Shown piece by piece: positions 1-7,250 of a DNA stretch of 31,204 nucleotides. Every line of letters begins with the position of its first letter. Position 1 is the stretch's first letter. Location of the stretch: positions 1-31,204 of the IMG/VR virus record IMGVR_UViG_3300037110_000037; one strand, given 5' to 3'. The translations under genes and the position numbers were made by a program. Below the pieces are notes generated by a model that did not search any database, was not told the DNA's origin, and saw nothing but the letters and a program-made list of their open reading frames with translations. The DNA comes from a virus.

Positions 1-114
1 ATTTGCATTGGCTTGGTCAATGCAACCACTATATTATAGTGGTTGCAAAATGAATGTTTTGTTCCATAAATTAGCAGATTTTTCCAAGTTTTAGGTCAAC
101 GGCTCGCAACCCCT
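1..114 (-). repeat. IS200/IS605-type left end, cut by the window edge
   Basis: Positions 76-114 match 8369-8407 at 37 of 39 bases. The second copy is the outer tip of the TnpB element at 7062-8406, upstream of its gene. Here the tip faces right, so any matching TnpB gene would lie left of the window. In the complete copy the TnpB start is about 116 nt from the tip, which places the expected start just outside position 1. Two hairpins follow in tandem: an 8-bp stem at about 3-25 and a 10-bp stem at about 24-44. Subterminal hairpins are typical of IS200/IS605 ends. It could also be a solo end left by decay. Confidence 0.6.
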
Positions 115-217
115 CTACGATACCTCTGGTTTCGATAATCGGGACCATCCTTTGTATCACATGTCTATGTCCGCAGATCAGATAACCTATCTTGATTTGC
201 TGCCGCAGAAGTTTCAT
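115..217 (-). pseudogene. Possible gene remnant cut by the IS end
   Basis: An open reading frame starts at an ATG (complement of 215-217) and reads about 34 codons before running into the IS tip, where it soon stops. The product begins MKLLRQQIKIGYL and I do not recognise it. No good ribosome binding site is visible. The two copies of the IS tip differ at positions that would change amino acids, so the repeat itself is not coding. The simplest reading is a gene truncated at its 3' side by the insertion. A chance open frame is equally possible. Confidence 0.25.
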
Positions 218-245
218 TGGAAGAACTTCGATAAGACGAAGGCGT

Positions 246-284
246 AAAAAAAATGCCCGTTGCGGTTGGTGTTCCGCAACGGGC
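246..284 (-). terminator. Rho-independent terminator after the tRNA-like gene
   Basis: A perfect 11-bp GC-rich stem (255-265 with 274-284) with an 8-nt loop is followed on the reverse strand by eight U residues (246-253). It lies 43 nt downstream of the tRNA-like gene. Confidence 0.85.
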
Positions 285-326
285 TCCATGACCCGAACTC
301 CCAAAGAGAATGAGAAGAGGGGATTA

Positions 327-420
327 AGCTGCGGCGGGAATCGAACCCGCATCTACCGATTTCAGAATCGGTCGTGAAGCCGATTTCAGGATCGGCATTC
401 ACCCAGTAAACTCTCGCAAC
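327..420 (-). tRNA. Atypical tRNA-like gene with two anticodon-arm-like hairpins
   Basis: The 3' half is a normal tRNA: a T arm with a 5-bp stem and TTCGATT loop, a 4-nt variable loop, and a preceding stem-loop (355-372) whose loop contains CTG, as in tRNA-Gln. The 5' end starts GTTGCG and pairs with CGCAGC at the 3' end (six pairs, one G-U). Residues that fit G10, A14, G18-G19 and A21 can be placed in the D region. Between the D region and the Gln-like arm there is an extra hairpin (379-396) that is nearly identical to the anticodon arm, with outer pairs extending it to 374-402. Both loops read as 8 nt if the stem is 5 bp, one more than the usual 7. It may be a degenerate tRNA, one with a duplicated arm, or one with non-standard decoding. 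The isotype is uncertain. Confidence 0.5.
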
Positions 421-521
421 ATATTCAGGTCGCCGACAACTTTGGGCGAGACGCTATGCACGCCCATGTTTCCATTTGAACAAAAATGGAGAAGTTAAGC
501 CAGTCTGTTTTAGGGGTGAAA

Positions 522-662
522 TCATCTACTAAGGATGGTTCGCAAAGCGGTGATAGCTTGGTCATAACCACGAATCAATCCAAGATTATAACCAATCAAG
601 CCGCCTACGGCCAAACCAGTTACTAAGGTCCAGAACCAAACACGTTTCAGTACAGTTATCAT
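522..662 (-). CDS. Small single-span membrane protein (46 aa)
   Basis: This short gene starts at ATG (complement of 660-662), which overlaps the stop of the upstream 168-aa gene as ATGA, a strong sign of translational coupling. The product has a short basic N-terminus (MITVLKR), one hydrophobic segment at about residues 8-30 with a glycine-rich LAVGGLIGYNLG stretch, and a polar C-terminal tail. The topology looks like N-in single-span. Glycine-zipper spacing suggests helix packing. It could be a phage accessory membrane protein or a lysis-related protein, but no family is recognised and there is no muralytic gene next to it. Confidence 0.6.
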   Translation of the reverse strand: MITVLKRVWFWTLVTGLAVGGLIGYNLGLIRGYDQAITALRTILSR

Positions 663-1165
663 ATATGGTAATTCAATTCTTGGCTGCTCTTACGCCTGTA
701 GCGACAATCGTAATCGGCGCAATAATCCCAATCCTCGTCCTCGGGGTCGTACTCCGGCCTCTTTGATCGGGGCGGGATTTTCGTTATCTTCACTTTCGGC
801 TCCGATATTATTTCTTGGGCGAGGCTATTCATCTGGGAGTCGTCCTCTACTAGCCACCAATCAGGAATTTCTCTATGCTCGATGCAGCGAGCTTTTGCCC
901 ACTTTTGGGCCTCTTCTAATTGGTCGGCTTGGAAGGTAGGGTATTCAGCTTCTTCGCCAAATACATAGGCGGTTTCCGGCATATATCGCATGATTTTGAT
1001 TTTGCCGCCAACGAAGAAGTCAGTAACGAATCCTTCCCGACGATCTCTCAGGAGAATGAAACAGTATTCATCCATCTTGCGGTCGTAGACCAGGATGCGG
1101 TACTCTTGTCCGGGATCAACTTCTTGCCCGTCCCCGTTAAGTTTTTCGCTTCGTCTATTCTTCAT
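659..1165 (-). CDS. Hypothetical acidic protein (168 aa)
   Basis: I do not recognise this protein. It is cytosolic in character, with no signal or membrane segment. The N-terminus is basic and charged (MKNRRSEKLNGDG), the middle looks like a mixed alpha/beta domain with many aromatic residues, and the C-terminus (about residues 135-168) is low-complexity, rich in Asp, Glu and Tyr, with two Cys (DYCADYDC). It is translationally coupled to the 46-aa membrane protein downstream. It is divergent from the gene at 1264, with about 98 nt between them that must hold promoters for both directions. Confidence 0.6.
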   Translation of the reverse strand: MKNRRSEKLNGDGQEVDPGQEYRILVYDRKMDEYCFILLRDRREGFVTDFFVGGKIKIMRYMPETAYVFGEEAEYPTFQADQLEEAQKWAKARCIEHREIPDWWLVEDDSQMNSLAQEIISEPKVKITKIPPRSKRPEYDPEDEDWDYCADYDCRYRRKSSQELNYHI

Positions 1166-1263
1166 CTTGAAGTGCCGTGGTTTCGTTCCGCCTCTACTTT
1201 TTGACTATCGTCATAGTGGGGAGCGATCTTTAACTTTTATCGCCTATATACACGGGAGGACGA

Positions 1264-1596
1264 ATGGGCGATTACGGTTGGGGGGTGACGGGGCGAACCT
1301 TTGTGAGCAATACTCCGCTGTTCGGGGTCGGGAACAGGGCTTGCTCTGTCTATGCGGCGTCCCACGGTCAATTGGAGGACATCTACATCAAAGAGGTAGT
1401 ACAAATCCAACCTAATTATGCCGTCACTGTTACTTCCAACGCCGCTGACACAACGGTGTTTGATGTAACAACTAACCCTAGCAATCTGTTGTTCTATTAC
1501 AACTACATTGATACGAATAACGAGATGTGGATGGATTGCGAGTTAGTGACATATAGTGTGGCATCGGCCATGATAGCGGGATATACCATATCTTGA
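1264..1596 (+). CDS. Hypothetical protein, possibly virion or tail related (110 aa)
   Basis: The start is supported by a strong ribosome binding site (GGGAGG, six bases upstream) and an AT-rich TATATA a little further upstream. The product is rich in Thr, Asn, Tyr and Val and poor in charge (TVTSNAADTTVFDVTTNP), a composition common in beta-rich phage structural or fibre proteins. There is no signal peptide. The last residues (AMIAGYTIS) are hydrophobic. It sits alone ahead of the UvsW-like helicase, which has its own promoter-like sequence. A structural role is only suggested by composition. Confidence 0.6.
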   Translation: MGDYGWGVTGRTFVSNTPLFGVGNRACSVYAASHGQLEDIYIKEVVQIQPNYAVTVTSNAADTTVFDVTTNPSNLLFYYNYIDTNNEMWMDCELVTYSVASAMIAGYTIS

Positions 1597-1640
1597 TAAT
1601 TGCGCCCGGTTAATATCAATTTACGATGGTAGTTTGCCGA

Positions 1641-1650
1641 TATAATATGC
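1641..1650 (+). promoter_or_regulatory. TATAAT box four bases before a start codon
   Basis: A consensus TATAAT (1641-1646) lies only 4 nt from the ATG at 1651, and no ribosome binding site fits between. This spacing implies a leaderless or nearly leaderless transcript for the helicase. No clear -35 box is seen. The same arrangement occurs at 4149-4158, 6926-6935 and 27725-27735. Confidence 0.4.
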
Positions 1651-3078
1651 ATGGGGACACTTCTCAAGTTAGGTACTGTTTACTCTCGGCTTGGCACAGA
1701 CAATGACCGGCTGAAGGAAACTCTCTGGAAGGCATTTCGTTTCAGAGACCCAGATTGCTTTCATAATGCCGCATACCGAATGCGACGGTGGGATGGCTTC
1801 AAGAGCTTTTTCACTAAGGAGGCTGGACAATTCTTAACCGGGCTCCTACCGGAAGTTCAGTATGCCTTAAAGATGATGAAGATGCCGTACACGATAGTGG
1901 ATAACCGGCAGCCTCTTAACTTTCTTAGAACCGAGATCAATGAGGACTTCTTGTGGTGCCGGGACCACGATAAGCCTGTTGTTTTGCGAGATTATCAAAT
2001 TGATCTAACAAACCAAGCCTTAAAGCATAAGCGTGGGGTCATTCAAGCCGTTACAGGTGCGGGTAAGACTTACATTATGTTAAGCCTATTGAAGTGTCTG
2101 CCTCCTAAGACTCATGCTTTGGTACTTGTTGATACAAAAGAACTGGTTTGGCAGAACTACGAGGAGATCAAGAAATTTGGTTTTAATGACGTGGGAATGT
2201 TCTACGGAGAGGTGAAGGAACCTAATTATATTACGGTTTGCCTTATCAATAGTGCCCCGAAGCTTGCCGAATACTACCCTAAAATCAAATGTTTGTTAGT
2301 GGATGAAATCCATTCTATGATGGCCCCTCGCAACATCCGGCTCTACAAGCAACTTTCAAAGGCGGATATACGTATCGGCTTCTCCGCAACCCCATTTACC
2401 TTTGGTGGGAAAGACGAGATTCAAAAGTTCAATGTTAAAGGTCATATAGGCCCGGTTCTGGTGACTGACTCTGTGGAAGGTGGGAAACTAACTACTGCTG
2501 TAATGCAAGAAAGAGGTGTTTTGTCATCCGATAGCTGCGTGTTTTATGTCATAGATAAACCTCAACGGCCGTATGACATCTATGGCGATGCCGTTACCTA
2601 TGGTATCGCCCAAAACGACCACTTGAACCAAGCGGTAGCTAAACTAGTCAACACCAAGTTGAAAGGGAGGACATTGCTTGTTGTGGATCGTATTGAACAC
2701 GGCGAAAGGTTGATGCAATTGATCCCTGGGGCTTTTTGGCTACATGGAAACCAGAAGAAGAACATCCGAACCGAGACAGTTGAGAACCTGAAACATTTTG
2801 AAGGCGACTTCGTTGGCATTGCGATTGATAAGATCGTCAACAAGGGATTGAACGTTTTTATCCACAACCTTGTGAATTGCGCCGGGGGGAAGGCCGACCA
2901 CTTGGTTATTCAAAGAATGGGTCGTGGTTTACGAACCGCCGATGATAAGGAAGGCTTGACTTACATTGACTTCTATTTCAAGATAAATCCATACCTAGAG
3001 AAACATTCAAAAGAACGTATGAGGATTCTTGAAAAGGAAGGGCATGTTATTGAGATCAAAGAGAGCTTTGATTTCTAG
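1651..3078 (+). CDS. uvsW: UvsW-like superfamily 2 DNA helicase
   Basis: An ATP-dependent helicase of superfamily 2, resembling T4 UvsW, which processes recombination intermediates and stalled forks and unwinds R-loops. Visible motifs: Walker A VTGAGKT at residues 134-140, DEIH at 218-221 (motif II), SATP at 245-248 (motif III), and QRMGRGLR at 421-428 (motif VI). The Q-motif-like LRDYQ is near 112-116. Length (475 aa) is close to UvsW. The N-terminal ~105 residues would correspond to the accessory DNA-binding domain. The gene is a single forward unit and its stop overlaps the stop of the convergent gene at 3075. It likely works with the family-A polymerase and the DnaB-type helicase encoded elsewhere in the window. 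Confidence 0.85.
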   Translation: MGTLLKLGTVYSRLGTDNDRLKETLWKAFRFRDPDCFHNAAYRMRRWDGFKSFFTKEAGQFLTGLLPEVQYALKMMKMPYTIVDNRQPLNFLRTEINEDFLWCRDHDKPVVLRDYQIDLTNQALKHKRGVIQAVTGAGKTYIMLSLLKCLPPKTHALVLVDTKELVWQNYEEIKKFGFNDVGMFYGEVKEPNYITVCLINSAPKLAEYYPKIKCLLVDEIHSMMAPRNIRLYKQLSKADIRIGFSATPFTFGGKDEIQKFNVKGHIGPVLVTDSVEGGKLTTAVMQERGVLSSDSCVFYVIDKPQRPYDIYGDAVTYGIAQNDHLNQAVAKLVNTKLKGRTLLVVDRIEHGERLMQLIPGAFWLHGNQKKNIRTETVENLKHFEGDFVGIAIDKIVNKGLNVFIHNLVNCAGGKADHLVIQRMGRGLRTADDKEGLTYIDFYFKINPYLEKHSKERMRILEKEGHVIEIKESFDF

Positions 3079-3815
3079 CCTTCTATTCCGTTGTATTGAT
3101 GGATGAACTTAATAGCCTCTCGTAGCGACGACATAACACGCTCGTAGTTATCTTCCATGTTGACGACGCTTACCCCAGATACCTTGCGAGTAGATTGACG
3201 TAAGCTATGTTTGCTGGCATCAAATGGGCCGCTTACTGTCTTGCCCCTAGAATCAATCTTATGTGTAGTTCCACCATAGCCGACATTCGTTCCTTGATAC
3301 TTTGACAAGAGAAATCCCATGTACTCCACTTGGCCTTCTTCGGGTAGCGACCTTGGTGGCACTTGGGATTCAAACCATATTCTATGAGCCATTTGCATCT
3401 GTTGCTGCGGCGGAGGGGCACCTCCCATACTCATATCCGGCTGTGGCTGTTGTTGTGGCGTAGCGGGGTCTTGTTGTTGTTGGGGCTGCTGTTGTGGTTT
3501 TTTGTTCTGTTGCTGGTCCTCTGAATTATCCGGGATGTCTAGCGTTCTAATGAAATCAATAACTTGCTGGATTGTCGTCGGGCCGTTCCTCTTGGAGTTC
3601 AACCAACCGGTGATTTCGGAAGCGTGGGTTTGAAGCTCCGCCATCCCCGCTAGTTTCTCTGCAAGGTGTGGATACGCCTTGATCTGGACTCCCATTACGT
3701 CATTAGCGGCCTTGTGGTCGTCGGAGGGGACATCGATAGCGTTCAAGACCAAGGCTCTCGCTTTGTCGTTGTTCATTACGTCCTCAAACCAAATTTTGAA
3801 TCTTCTATGTCTCAT
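3075..3815 (-). CDS. Leader-bearing Q/P-rich protein with a second internal leader motif
   Basis: No known family is recognised. The N-terminus MRHRRFKIWFED carries the F-[KR]-x-[WF]-[LF]-[EQ] leader shared with the genes at 4159, 5300, 6936 and 27736. Residues 14-95 look helical. Residues 100-141 form a low-complexity linker of Gln and Pro. Directly after it comes a second leader-like motif, MAHRIWFES (142-150), and then a C-terminal domain of about 95 residues with basic patches. The protein looks like two leader-plus-domain units joined by a linker. By analogy with T4 internal head proteins the leaders could be cut by the prohead protease; this is inference. The start overlaps the stop of the lipoprotein gene upstream as ATGA. 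Confidence 0.6.
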   Translation of the reverse strand: MRHRRFKIWFEDVMNNDKARALVLNAIDVPSDDHKAANDVMGVQIKAYPHLAEKLAGMAELQTHASEITGWLNSKRNGPTTIQQVIDFIRTLDIPDNSEDQQQNKKPQQQPQQQQDPATPQQQPQPDMSMGGAPPPQQQMQMAHRIWFESQVPPRSLPEEGQVEYMGFLLSKYQGTNVGYGGTTHKIDSRGKTVSGPFDASKHSLRQSTRKVSGVSVVNMEDNYERVMSSLREAIKFIHQYNGIEG

Positions 3816-4141
3816 GGGTAAAGGTATGGGTTGTAGGGTTGCCAGGGGACGTAATTGCTAAACGGCCTGGGTTGCTGGATAACTTGTGGGTAGTATTGTC
3901 TAACCGGTGGTGGATAGTAGTACGCTGGGGGTTGATAGTAGGGCGTTGGTGGTTCTGGCATCATTGGAATATATTGGATTCTGACCGGTGGGGGTGGCGG
4001 TATGTACGGCGGATTAGGCGTACTAGGTGCTGCTGGCTGTGGATAATTATGAGGTGCGATCTGTTGCGGCGGCACCAGCACCGCTTGCGGCCGACAACCG
4101 CAAAACATAGCCAATATGATTCCCAAAAGTAAAGCTCGCAT
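3812..4141 (-). CDS. Proline/tyrosine-rich putative lipoprotein (109 aa)
   Basis: The N-terminus MRALLLGIILAMFCGC is a short signal peptide with a lipobox-like FCGC, so the mature protein would be lipid-anchored at the cysteine near residue 16. The rest is almost wholly low-complexity, with Pro runs and PYY, PPYIPP and YYPP motifs, suggesting an extended, disordered spacer outside the membrane. No enzymatic domain is present. It is translated together with the leader-bearing gene at 3075. It is divergent from the gene at 4159, with only 17 nt between the two starts. The role may be envelope modification or superinfection exclusion, but the sequence does not decide. Confidence 0.55.
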   Translation of the reverse strand: MRALLLGIILAMFCGCRPQAVLVPPQQIAPHNYPQPAAPSTPNPPYIPPPPPVRIQYIPMMPEPPTPYYQPPAYYYPPPVRQYYPQVIQQPRPFSNYVPWQPYNPYLYP

Positions 4142-4148
4142 GATGAGA

Positions 4149-4158
4149 TATATACCGT
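4149..4158 (+). promoter_or_regulatory. TATATA box four bases before a start codon
   Basis: TATATA (4149-4154) lies 4 nt upstream of the ATG at 4159, with no ribosome binding site. The whole space between this start and the divergent start at 4141 is 17 nt, so transcription of the forward gene is probably leaderless unless the promoter lies inside the neighbouring gene. Confidence 0.4.
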
Positions 4159-4959
4159 ATGCGATTCAAAACATTTCTACAGAACGAGGGAAACAACATC
4201 TTTGGGTTTGATAACGCTGACCAGGATGATATAAAAACAAGGAGCCCTAACATCGCACGGGATGACGGTCTTGATATGCCGATGCGCCGGTTGGATACAG
4301 GCCGCATAGCTAACCTACTTTGTCAGACTAACCTCGGCGAAAAACAACCCCTAAGACTATTCTTCGATTCGATTCGTTGGGGGCAGGGACCGGGATCGGT
4401 AAGAATAAAGTTCGGGACTCGTTACAGCGTAATGATCGAGAGGATGAATTACGATTTGGTCGGACAGCCAATTTGGGTGACGAAACGAGTCTTTGATGTG
4501 AATAATGAGAAGTTTGCTGGTAAAGAGGAAGGAATCTCACTTGAACTTAAGAAGGCTCTCAAAGAGGTGGATCAAAGCGACGTAGACTCGCCAATTAACA
4601 ATTACGATTGTTTTGATCGGCTGGCGAAGTCTATTGCATACAAGACCGGCAGGGTGTGTAACGACCCGTTGTTCTTCGAGACGGTCCAAAAGTTAAACGA
4701 GCATGAGTATATTATCAAGTTCGGGTTGAAGGGCCAGGGGATTCAGGCAAGGAATCAACATAGGGTGGAGCAAGTGGAGGTCCATTTGGTCTACCATCGT
4801 AAGCAGGGAACGATCCAAGCTATGCGCTTGAATGTAGAGTCTAGGTTGGGATGCCACGATTGGCTGTTACAGCCTAACGATTTTGAGTTTTGCTTCGTGC
4901 CAACACAACCACATGAAGAGATTGTGGATTGCCTATCAACCGTTATGAAGTATTACTAG
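4159..4959 (+). CDS. Leader-bearing protein of unknown function (266 aa)
   Basis: The product begins MRFKTFLQNEG, a clear example of the shared leader motif. After a polar, probably flexible segment (residues 12-60), the remainder looks like one or two alpha/beta domains with no recognised catalytic motif. It contains four scattered Cys and a C-terminal segment ending VMKYY. No signal peptide is seen. It is first in a forward unit with the lipoprotein at 4968 and the leader-bearing gene at 5300. Being coded beside other leader proteins supports a shared destination, perhaps the phage head interior. Function is unknown. Confidence 0.6.
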   Translation: MRFKTFLQNEGNNIFGFDNADQDDIKTRSPNIARDDGLDMPMRRLDTGRIANLLCQTNLGEKQPLRLFFDSIRWGQGPGSVRIKFGTRYSVMIERMNYDLVGQPIWVTKRVFDVNNEKFAGKEEGISLELKKALKEVDQSDVDSPINNYDCFDRLAKSIAYKTGRVCNDPLFFETVQKLNEHEYIIKFGLKGQGIQARNQHRVEQVEVHLVYHRKQGTIQAMRLNVESRLGCHDWLLQPNDFEFCFVPTQPHEEIVDCLSTVMKYY

Positions 4960-4967
4960 GAGATAAT

Positions 4968-5300
4968 ATGCTAGATTCAAATGCCCAACTATTCCTTCTG
5001 TTCCTGATAGTGCTACTCTTAGTGGGGTGCCGTGCAGATTGTAAATGCCACCAAAAGCCCGAGCCCGAAAAAAAATTACGGTCTGTTCATTGGGTGGAAG
5101 TCCAGTGCAGTGATTGTAAGGGGACCGGTAAGGTTCACTGCCCGTTGTGCGATGGCACTAAGATCATAAAAAACCTAGACCCAGACCACAACGGTAAGCC
5201 TTGTCATATGTGTGGCAAAGAGGGAGAGTTATACGATTGTGGTATTTGTGGCGGCTGTGGTAAGATGATGCAAGAAGTTTATGATGACGAGAAAGAATAA
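4968..5300 (+). CDS. Lipoprotein with DnaJ-type cysteine-rich zinc domain (110 aa)
   Basis: The start at 4968 is chosen because AGGAG lies six bases upstream. Residues 1-20 are a hydrophobic signal peptide ending in the lipobox LVGC. The mature part holds repeated CxxCxG-type units (CSDCKGTGK, CPLCDGTK, CHMCGKEG, CGICGGCG), the pattern of the zinc-binding domain of DnaJ/Hsp40. There is no J domain, so it is not a chaperone partner of DnaK in the usual sense. An exported zinc-finger lipoprotein is unusual for a phage. It overlaps the next gene at the single base 5300. Confidence 0.65.
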   Translation: MLDSNAQLFLLFLIVLLLVGCRADCKCHQKPEPEKKLRSVHWVEVQCSDCKGTGKVHCPLCDGTKIIKNLDPDHNGKPCHMCGKEGELYDCGICGGCGKMMQEVYDDEKE

Positions 5301-5920
5301 TGGGGCGATTCAGACTGTTTCTCGAAAGAGCCAAACTCAATCAGGCTATGTACGACCTCACTACTCCGCAAGGACGTAAAGAGTACGAGGATGATCTAGC
5401 TGATCTGGAAGCACGGCAAGCGGTGTGGGCTAATAAAAAAGAAGTGAAGCGAGAGCCCCATCAAGAGCCGATTATTCTCACATGTTGGACTGGTATGGAT
5501 GAGTCCCACTTGGATCGCCTAACGAAGCAACAGGGCCGGGGATTTAGGATGCTAGACCCCGGTATCAGCCGAAGCAAGGCCCTTTGGTTTTCTTTTAACA
5601 TGCAAGAAGGCATAGGTAATCCGAAGCAATATGCCGTAGATCACGCCAACGGAATTTTGATAACATATCCATTAAAGTGCAACTCATACTACGATGTTGT
5701 CACTTGGAGTGATGGGGACGTTAGGGCAGAACCGGACGAGAAGATGTCTCAATACTGCCACCGTATGATGGAGTCCCCTATGACGATTGCGGGGGGTAAA
5801 GTCATCGAGCCGCCCCAGGGGTGGGTCTTTGCGGATTTAGGGCATCTACTTTGTACCATACCCATACGGATTGATGATAGTATGATAACTAGAACCCAAG
5901 CACCCGTTGAGTCCAACTAG
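5300..5920 (+). CDS. Leader-bearing protein of unknown function (206 aa)
   Basis: The N-terminus MGRFRLFLERAK is the third copy of the shared leader. Residues 13-55 are charged and helical. The region around 60-125 (CWTGMDESHLDRL, then MLDPGISRSKALWFSF) has a faint look of ADP-ribosyltransferase folds of the Tpt1/ART kind, in which a short strand, an Arg/His and a later hydrophobic strand surround the NAD site. This is weak: no complete H-Y-E or R-S-E set is visible. T4 packages an ADP-ribosyltransferase (Alt) in its head, so a structure prediction would be informative. The 3' end overlaps the convergent metallopeptidase-like gene by 32 nt. Confidence 0.55.
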   Translation: MGRFRLFLERAKLNQAMYDLTTPQGRKEYEDDLADLEARQAVWANKKEVKREPHQEPIILTCWTGMDESHLDRLTKQQGRGFRMLDPGISRSKALWFSFNMQEGIGNPKQYAVDHANGILITYPLKCNSYYDVVTWSDGDVRAEPDEKMSQYCHRMMESPMTIAGGKVIEPPQGWVFADLGHLLCTIPIRIDDSMITRTQAPVESN

Positions 5921-6908
5921 GGCTAAGGTAGCTTTTCGTAAATTCTCTAAGGGCCGCAACGTCTGGATCAGTGGAGGCTCGTAGTGTATTCAACACTTGA
6001 GCGGCTTTTGCAGACTGCATGTTAGTTCCTTGGGTCTGCTGGATGACCCCGGCGACACGCTCTATCTGCCATCGCAGATACGCCTTGAAACTCTGGTCGT
6101 CGTATTGGGCTGTGACTACCTCTCCCTCGTGAAATTCTGGCTCGCTGGCAGTTGGGTGCATAATCTCTGGCCCCTTCGGTCCTTCAACAACCCTCGACTT
6201 CTCTTTTTCTACGATTGTAGGAGGCACGATCACCATCCCTGTTTGATGTATCTCACTATTTGCGCTGTGTGTTGCCTTAGCAAGGCATAAGGCGTAAACC
6301 GCAAACTCTGCCATGTACTGCCCTGACTCTCCACGATTGAGATTGTTCTCGATGCCTACCATCGTTCCATGTGTGTAGGCGTCAAATTCGTCCAGGCAAT
6401 ACAGGGCATCGTCGTCCCAATATCTCACCTGATCTACAAAATAAAGCTTGTAAACATCCCCCCGCAAAGCTCGGGGGACGGATTGGGCGACAGTGGTTAA
6501 TCGCAGGGGCGGCTTTTTGAGGGTAACGGCTCTGTTCTCTAAACAATAGTAGCCATCCATACCTTGGAACTTCTGCCGAATAGCACTATTGATTCCGTGC
6601 GTGCTTTCATGTCCGCTTGTCGCTAGATCAGCGTCCTCGTAGATGTTACCAGCGGGAAGGTGGGAGATAATATCAGACAGAATTTTCCCACCCTTATTAG
6701 CTTGCCTTACCGCTGGGAAATCAACAAAAGTTGGCAACGGGTAAGTTTCTGTTGGTGGTTGTGAAGGCGGCGGTGTATCAACTACCGGTGGCCCTACCCT
6801 TGGGGAGATGGGAGGCGTCACAATTTGGTTGTGCTTCTTTTGGTAAACTACAAAAACAACCAATCCTACAAGAACGGCTAGTGTCAGTGTTTGAAATAAT
6901 TGTCGCAT
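5889..6908 (-). CDS. Membrane-anchored HExxH metallopeptidase-like protein (339 aa)
   Basis: Residues 7-23 form an N-terminal membrane anchor, followed by a Pro-rich stalk (about 30-60). The main domain holds HESTH at residues 100-104, matching the zinc-binding HExxH motif. A plausible third ligand is Glu174 in LDEFDAYTHG, 70 residues later, as in gluzincin-type peptidases. The rest (about 180-339) has no recognised domain. If active, the enzyme would sit outside the cytoplasmic membrane and cleave envelope or extracellular protein. The gene is divergent from the interrupted gene at 6936, with 27 nt between the starts. Enzymatic activity is inferred from the motif only. Confidence 0.55.
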   Translation of the reverse strand: MRQLFQTLTLAVLVGLVVFVVYQKKHNQIVTPPISPRVGPPVVDTPPPSQPPTETYPLPTFVDFPAVRQANKGGKILSDIISHLPAGNIYEDADLATSGHESTHGINSAIRQKFQGMDGYYCLENRAVTLKKPPLRLTTVAQSVPRALRGDVYKLYFVDQVRYWDDDALYCLDEFDAYTHGTMVGIENNLNRGESGQYMAEFAVYALCLAKATHSANSEIHQTGMVIVPPTIVEKEKSRVVEGPKGPEIMHPTASEPEFHEGEVVTAQYDDQSFKAYLRWQIERVAGVIQQTQGTNMQSAKAAQVLNTLRASTDPDVAALREFTKSYLSPSWTQRVLGF

Positions 6909-6925
6909 GTAATAAGTTAGTTACA

Positions 6926-6935
6926 TAGATAGAAC
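6926..6935 (+). promoter_or_regulatory. TAGATA box four bases before a start codon
   Basis: TAGATA (6926-6931), a weaker -10-like hexamer, lies 4 nt before the ATG of the interrupted gene at 6936. The spacing equals that at 1641 and 4149, and no ribosome binding site is seen. Confidence 0.3.
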
Positions 6936-7061
6936 ATGCAATTCCGAGTATGGCTAGAATCTGAATGGGGTGAGGGAGTAGAAATCAATCCAGACTCCGA
7001 CCCGGCACTTACCAAGGCATATGGGCCTATCTTAAATGCCTTTATTCAGAGTCACCGTTCC

Positions 7062-7250
7062 TTAAAATGTGGAAAAATCTCCCCATTCAAAGTTTGAACC
7101 AAAAATCACCCGACTACCGTTTTACGCAGTCAGTTTTAATGGATTGATGGTTACTGGCATTGCGGCAATGCTCCTATCAAGGAAAGTTTCGTAAACTTTA
7201 TCCCCGATTACTTTTCTGCCAATGTTCAAACTCCCATTTACATCAGCGTG
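7062..7250 (-). ncRNA. Predicted omega (guide) RNA region of the first TnpB element
   Basis: In TnpB elements the guide RNA covers the 3' end of tnpB and the right end, and its guide is the flank beyond the right end. Here the right end is at about 7062, so the guide would be host-gene sequence read leftward from there (GGAACGGTGACTC...). Limits are inferred from family knowledge, not from a recognised RNA fold. Confidence 0.35.

Noticed and set aside
71-352. Reverse-strand 93-aa frame across the tRNA terminator
   Set aside because: It runs through the terminator hairpin and the IS tip, where substitutions between copies are not those of a coding sequence.
3839-4132. Forward 97-aa Trp/Arg-rich frame opposite the lipoprotein gene
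   Set aside because: Shadow of the Pro/Tyr-rich gene; the composition is that of the complement, not of a protein.
5300-5920. Confident call as an ADP-ribosyltransferase
   Set aside because: Only a faint layout match; no complete catalytic set is visible.
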